This document shows positions 44,960-55,088 of a stretch of DNA of 64,000 nt, piece after piece. Numbering within the stretch: position 1 is the stretch's first letter; each line of letters begins with the position of its first letter. A program made the position numbers and the translations under genes. The notes beneath the pieces were generated by a model. The model did no database searches. It saw only the letters and a list, made by a program, of their open reading frames with translations, and was not told the DNA's origin. The stretch is from NCBI GenBank assembly GCA_038735125.1, contig JAVYNU010000001.1:186001-250000 (forward strand). The letters run 5' to 3'. This DNA comes from Ignisphaera sp. Lineage in GTDB: Archaea > Thermoproteota > Thermoprotei_A > Sulfolobales > Ignisphaeraceae.

Positions 44960-47929
44960 GTGGTAACATTATCTAGCACACCATCTATTAAGGGCAGATA
45001 CGAACCTTCAAAAGTTGAACAGTGGGTTTTAGAGTTTTGGAAACTAAATAGAATCTATGATAAGGTTAAGAATGAGGGTTGTTCTCAGAACACACAGCTA
45101 TTTAGATTTCTAGAGGGGCCGCCAACAGCCAATGGCTTTATGCATGTTGGTCATGCAAGAGGAAGGACATTCAAGGATGTGGTATTGAGATATAGCAGAA
45201 TGCGTGGATATTGTGTATGGGATCAAGCTGGCTGGGATACACAAGGATTGCCTGTAGAGCTTGAGGTTGAGAAAAACCTCAGGTTTAAGTCAAAGAAAGA
45301 CATAGAGATGTACGGCATAGACAAGTTTATTCACGAGTGTCAAAAACTTGTTGACTACTATATTAGTCATTGGCGCAAAGCCAGCGAACGCCTAGGACTC
45401 TGGCTCGATTACGATAAAGCCTATGAGACTAGGCATCCAAAATATGTAGAAACTGTATGGAGACTACTCAAACATAGTTGGGAGAGAGGACTTCTCTATG
45501 AGGACTATAGAGTAATACCTGTGTGCCCAAGATGTGAAACAGCTTTGAGTTCACATGAGGTTGCATTGGGTTATAAGCTTGTCAAGGATCCCAGCCTCTA
45601 TTTTAAGGTTAGACTAGTTGATGATGATGTATACCTCGTTGCGTGGACGACCACACCATGGACCATAATAGCCAACGAAGCCTTAGCTGTTCATCCAAAT
45701 GAGAAGTACGTTAAAATTAGGATTGGCAATGAGTATTGGATAGTTGCAGAAAAAAGATTAAAGCCGTTTATCGACGAGGTTAAGATAAGCGACTTTGAAG
45801 TTATTGAAACATTTCCTGGGTCAATGCTATTCAATAAGAAGTATGTTCACCCATTGTTAGAGGAGGTGCCCACACATAAACTCCATGAGCCCTCAAATCA
45901 CAGAATCTTAGTGGCTGAATGGGTTAGCATGGAAGATGGTACAGGGATAGTCCACATAGCACCTGCTCATGGTCCAGAAGATTATGAGCTCAGTAAAAAA
46001 TATGGCCTCATTGTTTTCAAACCAATTCAAAAGAACGGTTTGTTCACTGAGGAAGCTGGGAAATATAGTGGGAAATGGTTCAAGGATGTGAATAAAGATG
46101 TTATAGAGGATCTCAGAAGGAAAGGCCTTCTTGTTTACGCTGGTGAGATAGAACATGAATATCCACATTGCTGGCGATGTGAAACACCACTAATGTACTA
46201 TGCTGATAGACAGTGGTTCCTAAGAATAGACCCTATAAAGAATGCGATGATAGAGGAAAACCGAAAGATTGTGTGGCACCCAGACTGGGCTGGGAAGAGA
46301 TTTGAGGATTGGATAACCAATGCAAGAGACTGGTGTATATCGAGAGAGAGATATTGGGGGACTCCCCTACCAATATGGACATGTTCAAAATGTGGCTATA
46401 GAATAGCCGTGGGAAGTATTGAGGAGCTAGAGAAACTCAGTGAAACCAAGGTCATAGATGTTCACAGACCTTGGATAGACAAAATTGTTTTGAGGTGCCC
46501 TAAATGTGGAGCAGAGATGTATAGAGAGCCTTTTGTCGTTGACGTCTGGATGGATAGTGGGATGGCTCACACGGCAGCGCTTAATCAAATAGGTAAGTAT
46601 GATATGTTTGAAAAGCTGTTCCCGTATGACTGGATCACAGAAGCAATTGACCAAACAAGAGGTTGGTTCTACACACTTTTATTCACATCTGTTTCGCTAT
46701 ATGGTGTAGCACCCTATAAAAAGGTTCTATGTCAGGGACACGTCCTAGATAAGTATGGTAAGAAGATGAGTAAGAGCAGAGGAAATGTAATTTGGGCTCT
46801 AGATTTTATGGAAAAGAAAGGAGCTGATATATTAAGACTTTATCTAACATCGAAAGCCGCTCCATGGGATAACATTAATTTTGATCCCGATGAAGCTGAA
46901 GACATAAGATCGTCACTGAATATACTATGGAATGCAACTAACTTTGCTGATACGTATATGTCACTAGATAAGTGGAATGCTGATAACATCTACGAAGATA
47001 TTAAATATCTTATGCCCGAAGACCATTGGGTACTATACGAAACAAGTAATCTAATAAATTTGGTAGAGAAAGCTATTGAAGAGAACGATTTACACATTGC
47101 TTCAAGAACTATTCTGAACTTCATCACAGAAACGCTTAGCCACCGCTATATAACTATTATAAGACCTAGGGTATGGATCGAGGGGGAGGCAAAAGAGAAG
47201 AGAGCAGCATATGCAACACTATTCTTAGTGCTCTCAACTCTCTACAAGATCCTAGCGCCTTTTGCTCCATTCATCTCAGAATACCTATACCAAGCATTTA
47301 CAAGGAAATATGACAACAGAATTTCTAAGGAGAGTGTCCACCTAGAGAAATGGCCTAAACTGAATATTGAAATAGATAAGGGTTTGTGGGGTGCAGTCAA
47401 CAACATGTTTGTAATAGCTGATGAGATTCTAACATTGCGTGCCACACATAATGTAAAGAGAAGATGGCCTTTAAAGAAGGTTTGGATAAGGATAAATAGC
47501 GATGAAGAATATGTTATAGTGAATAAAGTGAAGCATATCATCCAGATATACGCAAATATAAAAGATGTTGAAGTTGGAAACAACACACTTTATATTGATC
47601 CAAAAGCTGTCAAGGTGTGTGAAAAGCCTTACGAAACGTTTGTAGATATCACATTAGATGAAGACACGGTTCTCGAGGGTCTGGCTAGAGACTTCATTAG
47701 AAGGGTACAGATGTATAGAAAAGAGCTTAATTTACCTGTAGACCATGTAATACAAGAAATTGTTGTCTATTCCCCATCAGAGCTGGTTGCCAAGGCCATA
47801 GAAAGACATAGCAAATATATAGCAAATGAGGTAAGAGCTGCTAAATTAATAGTATCATCAACTAAACCTGAAGGTGCAATTCATTGGAGTATAGAAGAAA
47901 ATGATGTGTATGTTCTAGTAAAGACCTAG
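44960..47929 (+). CDS. ileS: Isoleucyl-tRNA synthetase
   Basis: Class Ia synthetase, 989 residues. HIGH-type motif HVGHARG near residue 62, KMSKSRGN near 601, editing CP1 domain between with WTTTPWTIIANEALAV (about 233-248) and HIAPAHGPEDYEL. Zinc-type CxxC pairs occur at about 192 (CPRCE), 404 (CWRCE) and 475 (CSKCG). The C-terminal anticodon-binding domain is complete for the archaeal/eukaryal type. Start GTG 44960 follows a G-rich stretch. Confidence 0.95.
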   Translation: MVTLSSTPSIKGRYEPSKVEQWVLEFWKLNRIYDKVKNEGCSQNTQLFRFLEGPPTANGFMHVGHARGRTFKDVVLRYSRMRGYCVWDQAGWDTQGLPVELEVEKNLRFKSKKDIEMYGIDKFIHECQKLVDYYISHWRKASERLGLWLDYDKAYETRHPKYVETVWRLLKHSWERGLLYEDYRVIPVCPRCETALSSHEVALGYKLVKDPSLYFKVRLVDDDVYLVAWTTTPWTIIANEALAVHPNEKYVKIRIGNEYWIVAEKRLKPFIDEVKISDFEVIETFPGSMLFNKKYVHPLLEEVPTHKLHEPSNHRILVAEWVSMEDGTGIVHIAPAHGPEDYELSKKYGLIVFKPIQKNGLFTEEAGKYSGKWFKDVNKDVIEDLRRKGLLVYAGEIEHEYPHCWRCETPLMYYADRQWFLRIDPIKNAMIEENRKIVWHPDWAGKRFEDWITNARDWCISRERYWGTPLPIWTCSKCGYRIAVGSIEELEKLSETKVIDVHRPWIDKIVLRCPKCGAEMYREPFVVDVWMDSGMAHTAALNQIGKYDMFEKLFPYDWITEAIDQTRGWFYTLLFTSVSLYGVAPYKKVLCQGHVLDKYGKKMSKSRGNVIWALDFMEKKGADILRLYLTSKAAPWDNINFDPDEAEDIRSSLNILWNATNFADTYMSLDKWNADNIYEDIKYLMPEDHWVLYETSNLINLVEKAIEENDLHIASRTILNFITETLSHRYITIIRPRVWIEGEAKEKRAAYATLFLVLSTLYKILAPFAPFISEYLYQAFTRKYDNRISKESVHLEKWPKLNIEIDKGLWGAVNNMFVIADEILTLRATHNVKRRWPLKKVWIRINSDEEYVIVNKVKHIIQIYANIKDVEVGNNTLYIDPKAVKVCEKPYETFVDITLDEDTVLEGLARDFIRRVQMYRKELNLPVDHVIQEIVVYSPSELVAKAIERHSKYIANEVRAAKLIVSSTKPEGAIHWSIEENDVYVLVKT

Positions 47930-47934
47930 ACCCG

Positions 47935-48525
47935 GTGATACTCCAGACAATGAAGCTTTATAGAATGCCTGATGAATTAAGAAAAAGGCTTTCAGCACCT
48001 CAATTATTTAACAAAAATTTAATATTATTAAAGGGACCTAGAGAATATGTGGCTACCATACTTAAATCTATTTTCTATGACAAACTACAAGATGTTTATG
48101 TAGTGGGAGACTATACTTGTGAGACATTCTTGCTTCATGTAGGCACGCCAAGAATGTGTATAATAGACGGAAATATTATGAGAAAGCCGCATAAGTCAGA
48201 ACACATGTTAAATTATTTTGAGTACGTAGCTAGGTGCTGCAATCCAAGAGGTTCAATATCAGTTGATTGCATGACTGTTATCAGAGATTCTATGGAAAGG
48301 CCAAAAAGCCTCGTAATAGTGGATGGCGAAGAAGATTTGCTTGCCTTGGCTTTACAAACAACCCTTCTAAGAGGTTATGTAGTCTATGGTCTACCTAATG
48401 AAGGTGTTGCCATAGCTGATGTCACACACTCTAATATTGAAGCAATAAATATATTCTCCGAATTTCAGCTTTACGAGACATACAGTTTTTGTGTAGAGAG
48501 GACAAAAACTTATGGTAAATTATAA
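47935..48525 (+). CDS. GTP-dependent dephospho-CoA kinase (DUF359)
   Basis: A 196-residue protein with DUF359 landmarks: VVGDYTCETFL (about 56-66), MCIIDGNIMRKP (about 74-85), NPRGSISVDC (about 103-112) and IVDGEEDLLALAL then VVYGLPNEGVAIADV (about 128-165). The family phosphorylates dephospho-CoA with GTP, completing archaeal CoA synthesis. Start GTG 47935 or ATG 47950. Six bases after ileS; it overlaps the next gene by 14 nt. Confidence 0.85.
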   Translation: MILQTMKLYRMPDELRKRLSAPQLFNKNLILLKGPREYVATILKSIFYDKLQDVYVVGDYTCETFLLHVGTPRMCIIDGNIMRKPHKSEHMLNYFEYVARCCNPRGSISVDCMTVIRDSMERPKSLVIVDGEEDLLALALQTTLLRGYVVYGLPNEGVAIADVTHSNIEAINIFSEFQLYETYSFCVERTKTYGKL

Positions 48526-49177
48526 TGATGTTGTAATAGGTTTTATAGAGAGATTTAAAATAAATGCGAGTAACATTGATGAACTTTGCTATGAATTCTA
48601 TGCACTATTCAAAGACGATGCTATTTCAGTTGCCATAGAGAGGCCTAGCTGCTCAAGAATTGTCATAATAGGGAAGGATTTTGAGGTAAGGGTGTATATA
48701 TCACCAAATGGCGAAGGAACTTTAGCAACATTTATAAACACCAAAAACAATATTCAAACCGTTGCAGGTAACTTTAAAAGGTTCTTGATATCCTTAAATA
48801 AGATCCTACTATCTTTAGCAAATATTGTAGAAGAGCCAACAATTATACTTCGAATGATTATAGCGCCAAAATTGGAGTCTGCAGCTCATGTACTACAAGC
48901 TTTCAGGGATTTGGGCATGGTTGTAGAAACCATTGATAAAAAATTCATAAATGATTTTAATGTGACAATTATTAAAGGTTTCTACATAGGAAAGAATCTG
49001 AGGAAACATCAAACAACAGTTTCTATGATAACAAATGAGAGAACCGAAATTGGCATAACTATAGAATCAAAAGTACATCTAGAGACTCTATATAGAGATA
49101 ATGTGCTCCACGAATTAATTGTAGAGCTATATAACGTGTTAACATATTTTGAGAAATCGTTAACAAGCAAAGAATAA
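48512..49177 (+). CDS. Hypothetical protein downstream of DPCK
   Basis: Unassigned. 221 residues, mixed alpha/beta, with no membrane segments and no obvious catalytic motif. Start ATG 48512 overlaps the end of the dephospho-CoA kinase by 14 nt, so the two are translationally coupled. Role unknown. Confidence 0.6.
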   Translation: MVNYNDVVIGFIERFKINASNIDELCYEFYALFKDDAISVAIERPSCSRIVIIGKDFEVRVYISPNGEGTLATFINTKNNIQTVAGNFKRFLISLNKILLSLANIVEEPTIILRMIIAPKLESAAHVLQAFRDLGMVVETIDKKFINDFNVTIIKGFYIGKNLRKHQTTVSMITNERTEIGITIESKVHLETLYRDNVLHELIVELYNVLTYFEKSLTSKE

Positions 49178-49359
49178 TTTCTCAGTAGGTTCTTTTCTAT
49201 AGATACCTCTAATGAAAATCAAATCTAAAAGGCTTCACACTGATAAGTTTGCGTTAGCCATTTTACTAAGCATTGTTTGAATTCATTGTAAAAATGTTTA
49301 TAAATTTCTTCCTTAATCATCAAAGAAGTGGAGCTCAGAGGTTTTATATGTGAAAGGAA
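49178..49359 (+). promoter_or_regulatory. Upstream region of the hyp cluster
   Basis: About 180 AT-rich nt. TTTATAAATTT at about 49299-49309 is a strong TATA box for the hyp operon, giving a transcript start at about 49328 and a leader of about 30 nt. No RNA motif recognised. Confidence 0.5.
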
Positions 49360-49758
49360 ATGCATGAATGGGCTTTGGCAGAATCCATTATTTTAACAAT
49401 TACAGAGAAAGCTAAAAGCGAGAACAAGAATGTCATTGATAGTGTTGAGATAGTTGTTGGAGAGCTGCAGGGGATAGATATTGAAGTTTTTGAGTTTGCG
49501 CTCAATGAATTGAGGAATCTTGCAAAAGAGGAGAACAACGTTATTATAAAGAATTTTAGAATTGTTGAGGAAAAGGCAAGTTTTAGATGCAATAGATGTG
49601 GCTATGTCTGGAGGCTAGATGACACAAGCCTAAGTGCTGAGGCTAGAGAATCCATACATTTTATACCCGAGGCTGCGCATGGGTTTATACAATGTCCTAA
49701 ATGCGGTTCTCATGATTTTGAAATAGTTAGTGGCAGAGGGGTTTATATAAGGTTGTGA
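49360..49758 (+). CDS. hypA: Hydrogenase nickel-insertion protein HypA
   Basis: A 132-residue nickel chaperone. The essential MHEWALAESI N-terminus (Ni site at His2) is intact. The zinc domain has CNRCGYVW (about 73-80) and CPKCGSHDFEI (about 110-120), separated by about 33 residues as in Thermococcus HypA, which has a long linker. First gene of a three-gene cluster for [NiFe] hydrogenase maturation. Confidence 0.93.
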   Translation: MHEWALAESIILTITEKAKSENKNVIDSVEIVVGELQGIDIEVFEFALNELRNLAKEENNVIIKNFRIVEEKASFRCNRCGYVWRLDDTSLSAEARESIHFIPEAAHGFIQCPKCGSHDFEIVSGRGVYIRL

Positions 49759-49761
49759 GCT

Positions 49762-50535
49762 GTGGTTGATATGACAATAGACCCTAGGACAGCTGCTATA
49801 AAGAAGAATTTAGAGAAATTTGATGCATTTGTTGCTGTAATGAGCTCTAAGGGTGGAGTTGGAAAAACATTTTCAGTAGCTGTACTAGCCTACATACTAG
49901 CAAATAATTATGATGTTACTGTCTCTCTGTTGGACATGGATTTAACAAATCCAACTCTTCACATGGTTCTAGGTCTAGATATGAAAAGTATTAAAATAGA
50001 GGAAGAGAAGGGTATAAAACCATTCAAAGTTTCTGCAAAAACAGAGTTGATGACCATGGCATACTTTGTACAAGAATCTTCTATACCTCTTAGAGGAAAA
50101 GAGATTGAGAATGCTGTTAGAGAGATCCTCTCCATAACTAAATGGAATGGCGACATACTTTTCATTGACATGCCACCAGGGTTCTCAGATTCCCATCTCG
50201 AATTCCTCCGATTGTTTACATTATCTAAGACACTGATAATCCTGATTACAACACCCCAGCTGTTAGCACTCAAATCTGTAGAAAAACTTGCAAACAGTCT
50301 ACTACAAGAGAGGGCTCCTATTACTGGCATCATGGGTAATATGTGCATGGATATGTCCGAGACCGAGAAAATACGTAAAATGGCGACACAACTCAACTTA
50401 GATTATCTTGGTTGCATACCATATATAGCCGATATTGAGAACTACTACGGATCTAGGCTGGCTGAAATAATACATCGTATTGAGCCATCAATTAAAAGAG
50501 CTGTAGAGGTTATTGCTAAGCGTGGTAAAAGATGA
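49762..50535 (+). CDS. hypB: ATPase-type HypB (Mrp/MinD family)
   Basis: A 257-residue deviant-Walker P-loop ATPase: SSKGGVGKT at about residues 28-36, DMDLTNPTLHMVLG near 61-74 and FIDMPPGFSD (about 137-146). By sequence it is Mrp/MinD/NBP35-like, but next to hypA it matches the archaeal ATPase-type HypB described from Thermococcus kodakarensis, which partners HypA for nickel transfer. It lacks the CxxC and GTPase motifs of bacterial HypB. Fe-S scaffold ATPase is the alternative. Start GTG 49762 or ATG 49771. Confidence 0.8.
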   Translation: MVDMTIDPRTAAIKKNLEKFDAFVAVMSSKGGVGKTFSVAVLAYILANNYDVTVSLLDMDLTNPTLHMVLGLDMKSIKIEEEKGIKPFKVSAKTELMTMAYFVQESSIPLRGKEIENAVREILSITKWNGDILFIDMPPGFSDSHLEFLRLFTLSKTLIILITTPQLLALKSVEKLANSLLQERAPITGIMGNMCMDMSETEKIRKMATQLNLDYLGCIPYIADIENYYGSRLAEIIHRIEPSIKRAVEVIAKRGKR

Positions 50536-51026
50536 TAAAAAAGCTTAGTGTTAAAGATGCTTGTGAGTTTCTACGCAATATAATATCATCTAAGTATTTG
50601 ATGGTGTGCATAGGCACATTTCTAAGAGGAGACGACAGGGCTTGTTTAGAGTTTTGCAACCTTCTCAAAAAATACAATATCTATGATAACATTGTTGAAT
50701 GCGAATTTGGCTTAGAGAATTGCGTATATGAAGTTAAGGAGAGGAACTCTAATAATATTGCTATTTGCGATGCTGCAATCTCAAATTCTATTGAACCCGG
50801 CTTTATTGTTTCACTCGATTTGGAGGATGTTAATGAGGATGTCGTTTTTACATCAACGCATTCAATCCCATTAACACTCTCAATAAAATTACTTAGAGAA
50901 AACATTTCTAAGGGCGACATCAAGCTCTTTGGCATTGTTGTAGAGAACCTCGATTTTGGAACAGAGCTAAGCCCTGTGGTTTCAAAAACAATCAATGAAA
51001 TTATAGATTGCTTAATGAAATCCTAG
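50532..51026 (+). CDS. Hydrogenase maturation protease (HycI/HyaD family)
   Basis: A 164-residue endopeptidase that trims the hydrogenase large subunit after nickel insertion. MVCIGTFLRGDDRAC (about 24-38) holds the Asp nickel ligand of the family, and TSTHSIPLTL (about 111-120) holds the conserved His. Coupled to hypB by a 4-nt overlap. No hydrogenase structural gene is in the window. Confidence 0.85.
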   Translation: MIKKLSVKDACEFLRNIISSKYLMVCIGTFLRGDDRACLEFCNLLKKYNIYDNIVECEFGLENCVYEVKERNSNNIAICDAAISNSIEPGFIVSLDLEDVNEDVVFTSTHSIPLTLSIKLLRENISKGDIKLFGIVVENLDFGTELSPVVSKTINEIIDCLMKS

Positions 51027-51036
51027 GTAATTTACA

Positions 51037-52185
51037 CTAATATTCAAATAACTTGTATAGTTCTAGCAAAATGTTTGCCAACACCTTTTCATGTTTATCG
51101 AAATACTCTAGATTTTTTGCCTCGAATTCAATAGTTCGATGCCTTGTCAATAGACTTATAATACGACCGTATATTGAATTGGAAATGGTTTCCCATAAAA
51201 GCTTCTTTATGTAGTATTGTTTTCTAAGCTCTTTAGCCATGTTGTATAAACTATTCACAGCTTTTCTATCCTCTCTAATGATCAAATCTGATAACATTTT
51301 TGATGTAGAAGATATTGCATATAGACCTCCCCCACTAATGCTCTTTACCATAGCCACTGCATCTCCTATACAAATACTTTTACCTTTTTTACTAAAGAAT
51401 TCAATGGGATAGCCTATTAGTACATTACCTCCATAGAAACTGCTGACATGCTCTTTTACATCAACCCCAACTGTGTTGCTGAAGAATTTGACAACCTTTG
51501 TGTATATAGCTAATGATGGAAACCCCTCACCAGCATAGCCTATAACAGCCTTTCCATCGCCGAATGGCACAAGCCATGCAAACCCATAGCCAAATATATG
51601 CGGATCTATGTAAATATATAGAGTGTGTTCATCGAGCAAAGCTCCTCTTATAACATAATCCCTTTGAATTGCATGCAAGGAAGTAGAAAAGGATTTGCAT
51701 CCAATTTTTGCTGAAAGCGTACCAGGGTAGCCTTCAGCCACAACAACTTTGTCAAAGAGTTGTCTTTTAGTCGTAGCATTATTTCGATCATAAATCTCCA
51801 CCTCGGTGCCGGCAGATTCTTCATTAATTTCCAAGACTGTTGACATGGGATTTATTGGCACGCCCAACTCTTTTACATGTTGAATCAATGCAATTTCATG
51901 TGCATATCTATCGATTTTATAAGCAACAAATCCTCTAAAACGAATATTGATTTGCGAAATCTTTCCATGTATACTGAGATAGAAAGCGACTTTATTGTAT
52001 CTGCTAACAACAAAGTTGTTTGCATATGGCATATTCTCCAATGTAGACCTTGATACAATACCTGTACAATGCGCTCTTGGAAAGCTATCTCTTCTTTCAA
52101 ATATGGTGACATTAACACCTTTTGTTATTAAATGATATGCTGAGAGCAAACCTGAGATTCCTGCTCCAATAACAGCCACATCCAT
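51037..52185 (-). CDS. Geranylgeranyl reductase-like FAD protein
   Basis: A 382-residue FAD-dependent oxidoreductase. GxGxxG motif in VIGAGISGLLSAYHL (residues 5-19), the CTGIVS active-region signature typical of archaeal geranylgeranyl reductases (about 38-43), and VPFGDGKAVIGYAGEGFPS followed by CIGDAVAMVKSISGGGLY (about 275-292). It likely saturates isoprenoid double bonds in ether lipids, menaquinone or dolichol; the substrate is uncertain. ATG 52185 is preferred because GAGATGA lies five bases upstream. Confidence 0.75.
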   Translation of the reverse strand: MDVAVIGAGISGLLSAYHLITKGVNVTIFERRDSFPRAHCTGIVSRSTLENMPYANNFVVSRYNKVAFYLSIHGKISQINIRFRGFVAYKIDRYAHEIALIQHVKELGVPINPMSTVLEINEESAGTEVEIYDRNNATTKRQLFDKVVVAEGYPGTLSAKIGCKSFSTSLHAIQRDYVIRGALLDEHTLYIYIDPHIFGYGFAWLVPFGDGKAVIGYAGEGFPSLAIYTKVVKFFSNTVGVDVKEHVSSFYGGNVLIGYPIEFFSKKGKSICIGDAVAMVKSISGGGLYAISSTSKMLSDLIIREDRKAVNSLYNMAKELRKQYYIKKLLWETISNSIYGRIISLLTRHRTIEFEAKNLEYFDKHEKVLANILLELYKLFEY

Positions 52186-52383
52186 TAAAATCATCTCTGT
52201 CAACAACTTCCGTTGTAAACCAGAGATAAGAGGTTAAGAGATTTAGCTTTATTCTATTGTAACCCCAATTGATTTAATAGCAACAATTATATTGCAGATT
52301 AAAGCAACTTTCATTACAATATTTCAAGCAATAAATAAACCATATTATGTAATGTCTAAAAACCGCACTCGAGGGATTAGCAT
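52186..52383. other. Divergent intergenic region
   Basis: About 200 nt, AT-rich, separating the divergent flavoprotein and peptidase genes. Only generic TATA-like stretches; no repeat or RNA structure recognised. Confidence 0.5.
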
Positions 52384-54114
52384 ATGAAGATAATCGATAT
52401 GGCGTCAACCCTAGCTGGTAATTTTTCCATTATCGAAATGAAAGAGATTGTAACTACGTTAGCTAAGTTCCACAGGATACAGGGATCTGATGAGCTTAGA
52501 TACGCTGCAGAGTATATCTATAGCACCTTGAGGCAGCTCAGCACATTTGATGTAAAAAGACATGTTTTTTCATATGGAGAATCCTATGGTTTACACGATC
52601 CAGTTGTAGGGTGGAATTTAAGTAAATGCGAAGCTGAAGTTGTGGAACCTACACATATACTTCTCTCATCATCTCTCTACACCAAAAATTGTGCTGTTGC
52701 CCATTCCCCGCCAGGCACTGTGGAAGGCGAAGTAATCTACGTGGGCAAGGGCGATAATGAATCTCTATTGAATGAGGATAAAGTAAGAAACAAGATTGTT
52801 CTAAGCTATGGTAATCCATATATTGTCTACACAAGATTTTCAAAAGCTGGTGCCATAGGGTTCTTATTCTATAAGAAGGGTATCAACGACTCGGCTACTC
52901 CATACCTAACACTTTTTCTTACACCAGCTGAGGCATCAAATTATACAGCCCCTGCTGCTGCCATACCGAGAAAAAACGTCAACAAGATTCTGTCTTATTT
53001 AGAGAGAGGAGAGAAAGTTGTTGCGAGAATAGATGTTGAATCCAAGTTTGTGGCAAATGCTGACATAGTTGTGGTAGAGGCATCACTCAACGATAATGAT
53101 TACAACGAGGAGATGCATATATTTGCTCATTATTGTCACCCCAGCCATGAGATAAATGACAATGTAAGTGGAGCAGCAACATTAATGGAAACAGTTTTAT
53201 CTTTAGACCGGCTGATTTCCAAGGGCCACATAAAGCACATTGCTAAAAAAGGCATATCTTTTTTATGGTTCCCAGAATACTATGGTACACTACCATTTCT
53301 TATGAAGAGGGTTCTTGATGAGGAAAAACACATCTCTTTTGGAATAAATCTAGATATGATTGGCGAAAAACAAGAAATAACTAAATCGACTCTAAATCTC
53401 ATACTTCCACCCTACTTCATCTCGAATCCTATATATGAATCACTCATAACAAAGATACTAATCGATGTACTATCAACGAGCAACCCATCTTTCAACAAAG
53501 TGGCTAATATCATTAGATATAGATTCGATGTACTACCATACGAAGGTGGTAGCGACCATGACATATACCTGCAATTCTCAATACCATCAGTAATGCTGAA
53601 CCAATGGCCTGACATATATTATCATACAGACGAAGACGATATACACAAATTTGATTTTGAAATTGCTAAAGCAATTGGAACTTCGATAGGTGTTTTCTCG
53701 TGGATAGTACTAGCTGATTTGCCAAAAGAATCTTTTCTTGATGTGTATAAAGGTTTCAGAAATGGGTATAGCAGACTCAAGCTATGTGACACAAATAGCA
53801 ATTTGCAAGTCGAAAGCTTTGGGAACAATCATAATGAAAAATATGTGTATGTAGGACCTAAGGGTGTCCTAAGCCTAAGATATATAATGCGAAGACTTCA
53901 CAACAAGCTTGAAGAAATAATGAAGCTGACAGAAGACGATTTTACAAACTTCTTGCTCACAAGATACATACCGTTACTACTTATGATCAAACCACGTACT
54001 ATAGATGAAATAAGAGAAGGTATTTGGAATGAATACTGCAAAGACGTTGACCCTAGAACACTATGGAAGATAATCAATATATTAAAAGAGTTGAATCTTG
54101 TGAAGCCTATTTGA
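52384..54114 (+). CDS. M28-type metallopeptidase (DUF4910-like)
   Basis: A 576-residue zinc aminopeptidase-like protein. Metal-site motifs in order: HYCHPSHEINDNVSGAATLM (about 248-267, His and bridging Asp), WFPEYYGT (general-base Glu), NLDMIGE (about 322-328) and the C-terminal YYHTDEDDIHKFD (His ligand, about 412-424). An N-terminal PA-like region (about 110-215) and a C-terminal helical domain that resembles a winged helix (about 530-575) are seen. No signal peptide, so intracellular. Physiological substrate unknown. Confidence 0.75.
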   Translation: MKIIDMASTLAGNFSIIEMKEIVTTLAKFHRIQGSDELRYAAEYIYSTLRQLSTFDVKRHVFSYGESYGLHDPVVGWNLSKCEAEVVEPTHILLSSSLYTKNCAVAHSPPGTVEGEVIYVGKGDNESLLNEDKVRNKIVLSYGNPYIVYTRFSKAGAIGFLFYKKGINDSATPYLTLFLTPAEASNYTAPAAAIPRKNVNKILSYLERGEKVVARIDVESKFVANADIVVVEASLNDNDYNEEMHIFAHYCHPSHEINDNVSGAATLMETVLSLDRLISKGHIKHIAKKGISFLWFPEYYGTLPFLMKRVLDEEKHISFGINLDMIGEKQEITKSTLNLILPPYFISNPIYESLITKILIDVLSTSNPSFNKVANIIRYRFDVLPYEGGSDHDIYLQFSIPSVMLNQWPDIYYHTDEDDIHKFDFEIAKAIGTSIGVFSWIVLADLPKESFLDVYKGFRNGYSRLKLCDTNSNLQVESFGNNHNEKYVYVGPKGVLSLRYIMRRLHNKLEEIMKLTEDDFTNFLLTRYIPLLLMIKPRTIDEIREGIWNEYCKDVDPRTLWKIINILKELNLVKPI

Positions 54115-54222
54115 TATGTGAAGGATTGTTGCAGATCATTTTCTCTTTAATTTTCAAGATGAATTAGAGGCAAACACCTTAATTAAGATGTTGCTCTTCA
54201 TTGTAATCTGATACCACTAGCT
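54115..54222. other. Convergent intergenic gap
   Basis: About 100 nt between convergent genes; no motif recognised. Confidence 0.5.
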
Positions 54223-54966
54223 CTAGGAAATGCTGCCACATACAGGGCAACGTGGATTGCGCTTGATTTCTATGCTTCTAAACTCCATTGAGTAGAGATC
54301 TACTATCAGAAGTCTGCCGTAGAGAGGGTGACCAGTATTTGTAATGAGTTTTATTGCTTCGGCTGCTTGTAGAACTCCTAAAGCACCTGGTGTAACACCT
54401 ATAACGGGCAGAGGATTTCTAACATCGCTTCTTCTGGTTTGTCTTAGAGGTCTTATGCAGTGTAGACACGGTGTTTTGCCTGGTATTATTGTTGTGATTT
54501 GTCCATACCATCCCTCTACACCTGCATGAATCAATGGTTTTCTGTACTTGACACAAAGCTCATTTAAGAGAAGTCTGTCATCCCAGTTATCCAATGCATC
54601 TACAACAACATCGGCTATTTTCACAATTTCCTCTCCGAATTCTCTGTCAAATGCTCTATTGTAACACTCCACTCGTATTCTAGGATAGATTTCTTTAATT
54701 TTCTCACACACCACCTCAGCCTTGGGTTTTCCAATATCAGAATCTTTATATAGAATCTGCCTATTGAGATTGGACAACTCTACATACTCCTTGTCAACAA
54801 CTATTAATCTACCAACACCTGCATAAGCTAGATATGTTAGCACCACTGAGCCAAGTCCACCAGCACCAACAACTAGAACAGTTGCATTTTTCAGCTTCTC
54901 CTGCCCCTCTACACCAAACAGTCTTATCTGCCTATCATATCTAGAAATCTCGTATCCATCTAACAT
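54223..54966 (-). CDS. moeB: E1-like ThiF/MoeB/HesA adenylyltransferase
   Basis: 247 residues from ATG 54966. Activates a ubiquitin-like sulfur carrier by C-terminal adenylation. ATP motif VVGAGGLGSVVLTYLAYAG (about 28-46), RQI arginine finger region in YDRQIRLFG, LSNLNRQILY, and DALDNWDDRLLLNE; the zinc ligands are CLHCIRP and CPVCGS at the end. The conserved catalytic Cys region follows CLHC. MoeB, ThiF and UbaA-type roles cannot be separated; linked Mo cofactor genes nearby favour MoeB. Upstream extension to 55029 is doubtful because of the TATA at about 55035. Confidence 0.85.
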   Translation of the reverse strand: MLDGYEISRYDRQIRLFGVEGQEKLKNATVLVVGAGGLGSVVLTYLAYAGVGRLIVVDKEYVELSNLNRQILYKDSDIGKPKAEVVCEKIKEIYPRIRVECYNRAFDREFGEEIVKIADVVVDALDNWDDRLLLNELCVKYRKPLIHAGVEGWYGQITTIIPGKTPCLHCIRPLRQTRRSDVRNPLPVIGVTPGALGVLQAAEAIKLITNTGHPLYGRLLIVDLYSMEFRSIEIKRNPRCPVCGSIS

Positions 54967-55088
54967 ATTTCCACAGCCCGTTGTCCACAAAACCTTTTTT
55001 ACAGGGGTATTTGGTTTGTTATTCATCATAGCTTAAATTTTTATTACGTTTCAACAAAAATTGAAATGTTGTATCTATGTGATAGTAC

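Noticed and set aside
49300-49330. TTGATGATT on minus as a C box before hypA
   Set aside because: No D box within 60 nt; the stretch is better explained as the promoter and leader of the hyp operon.
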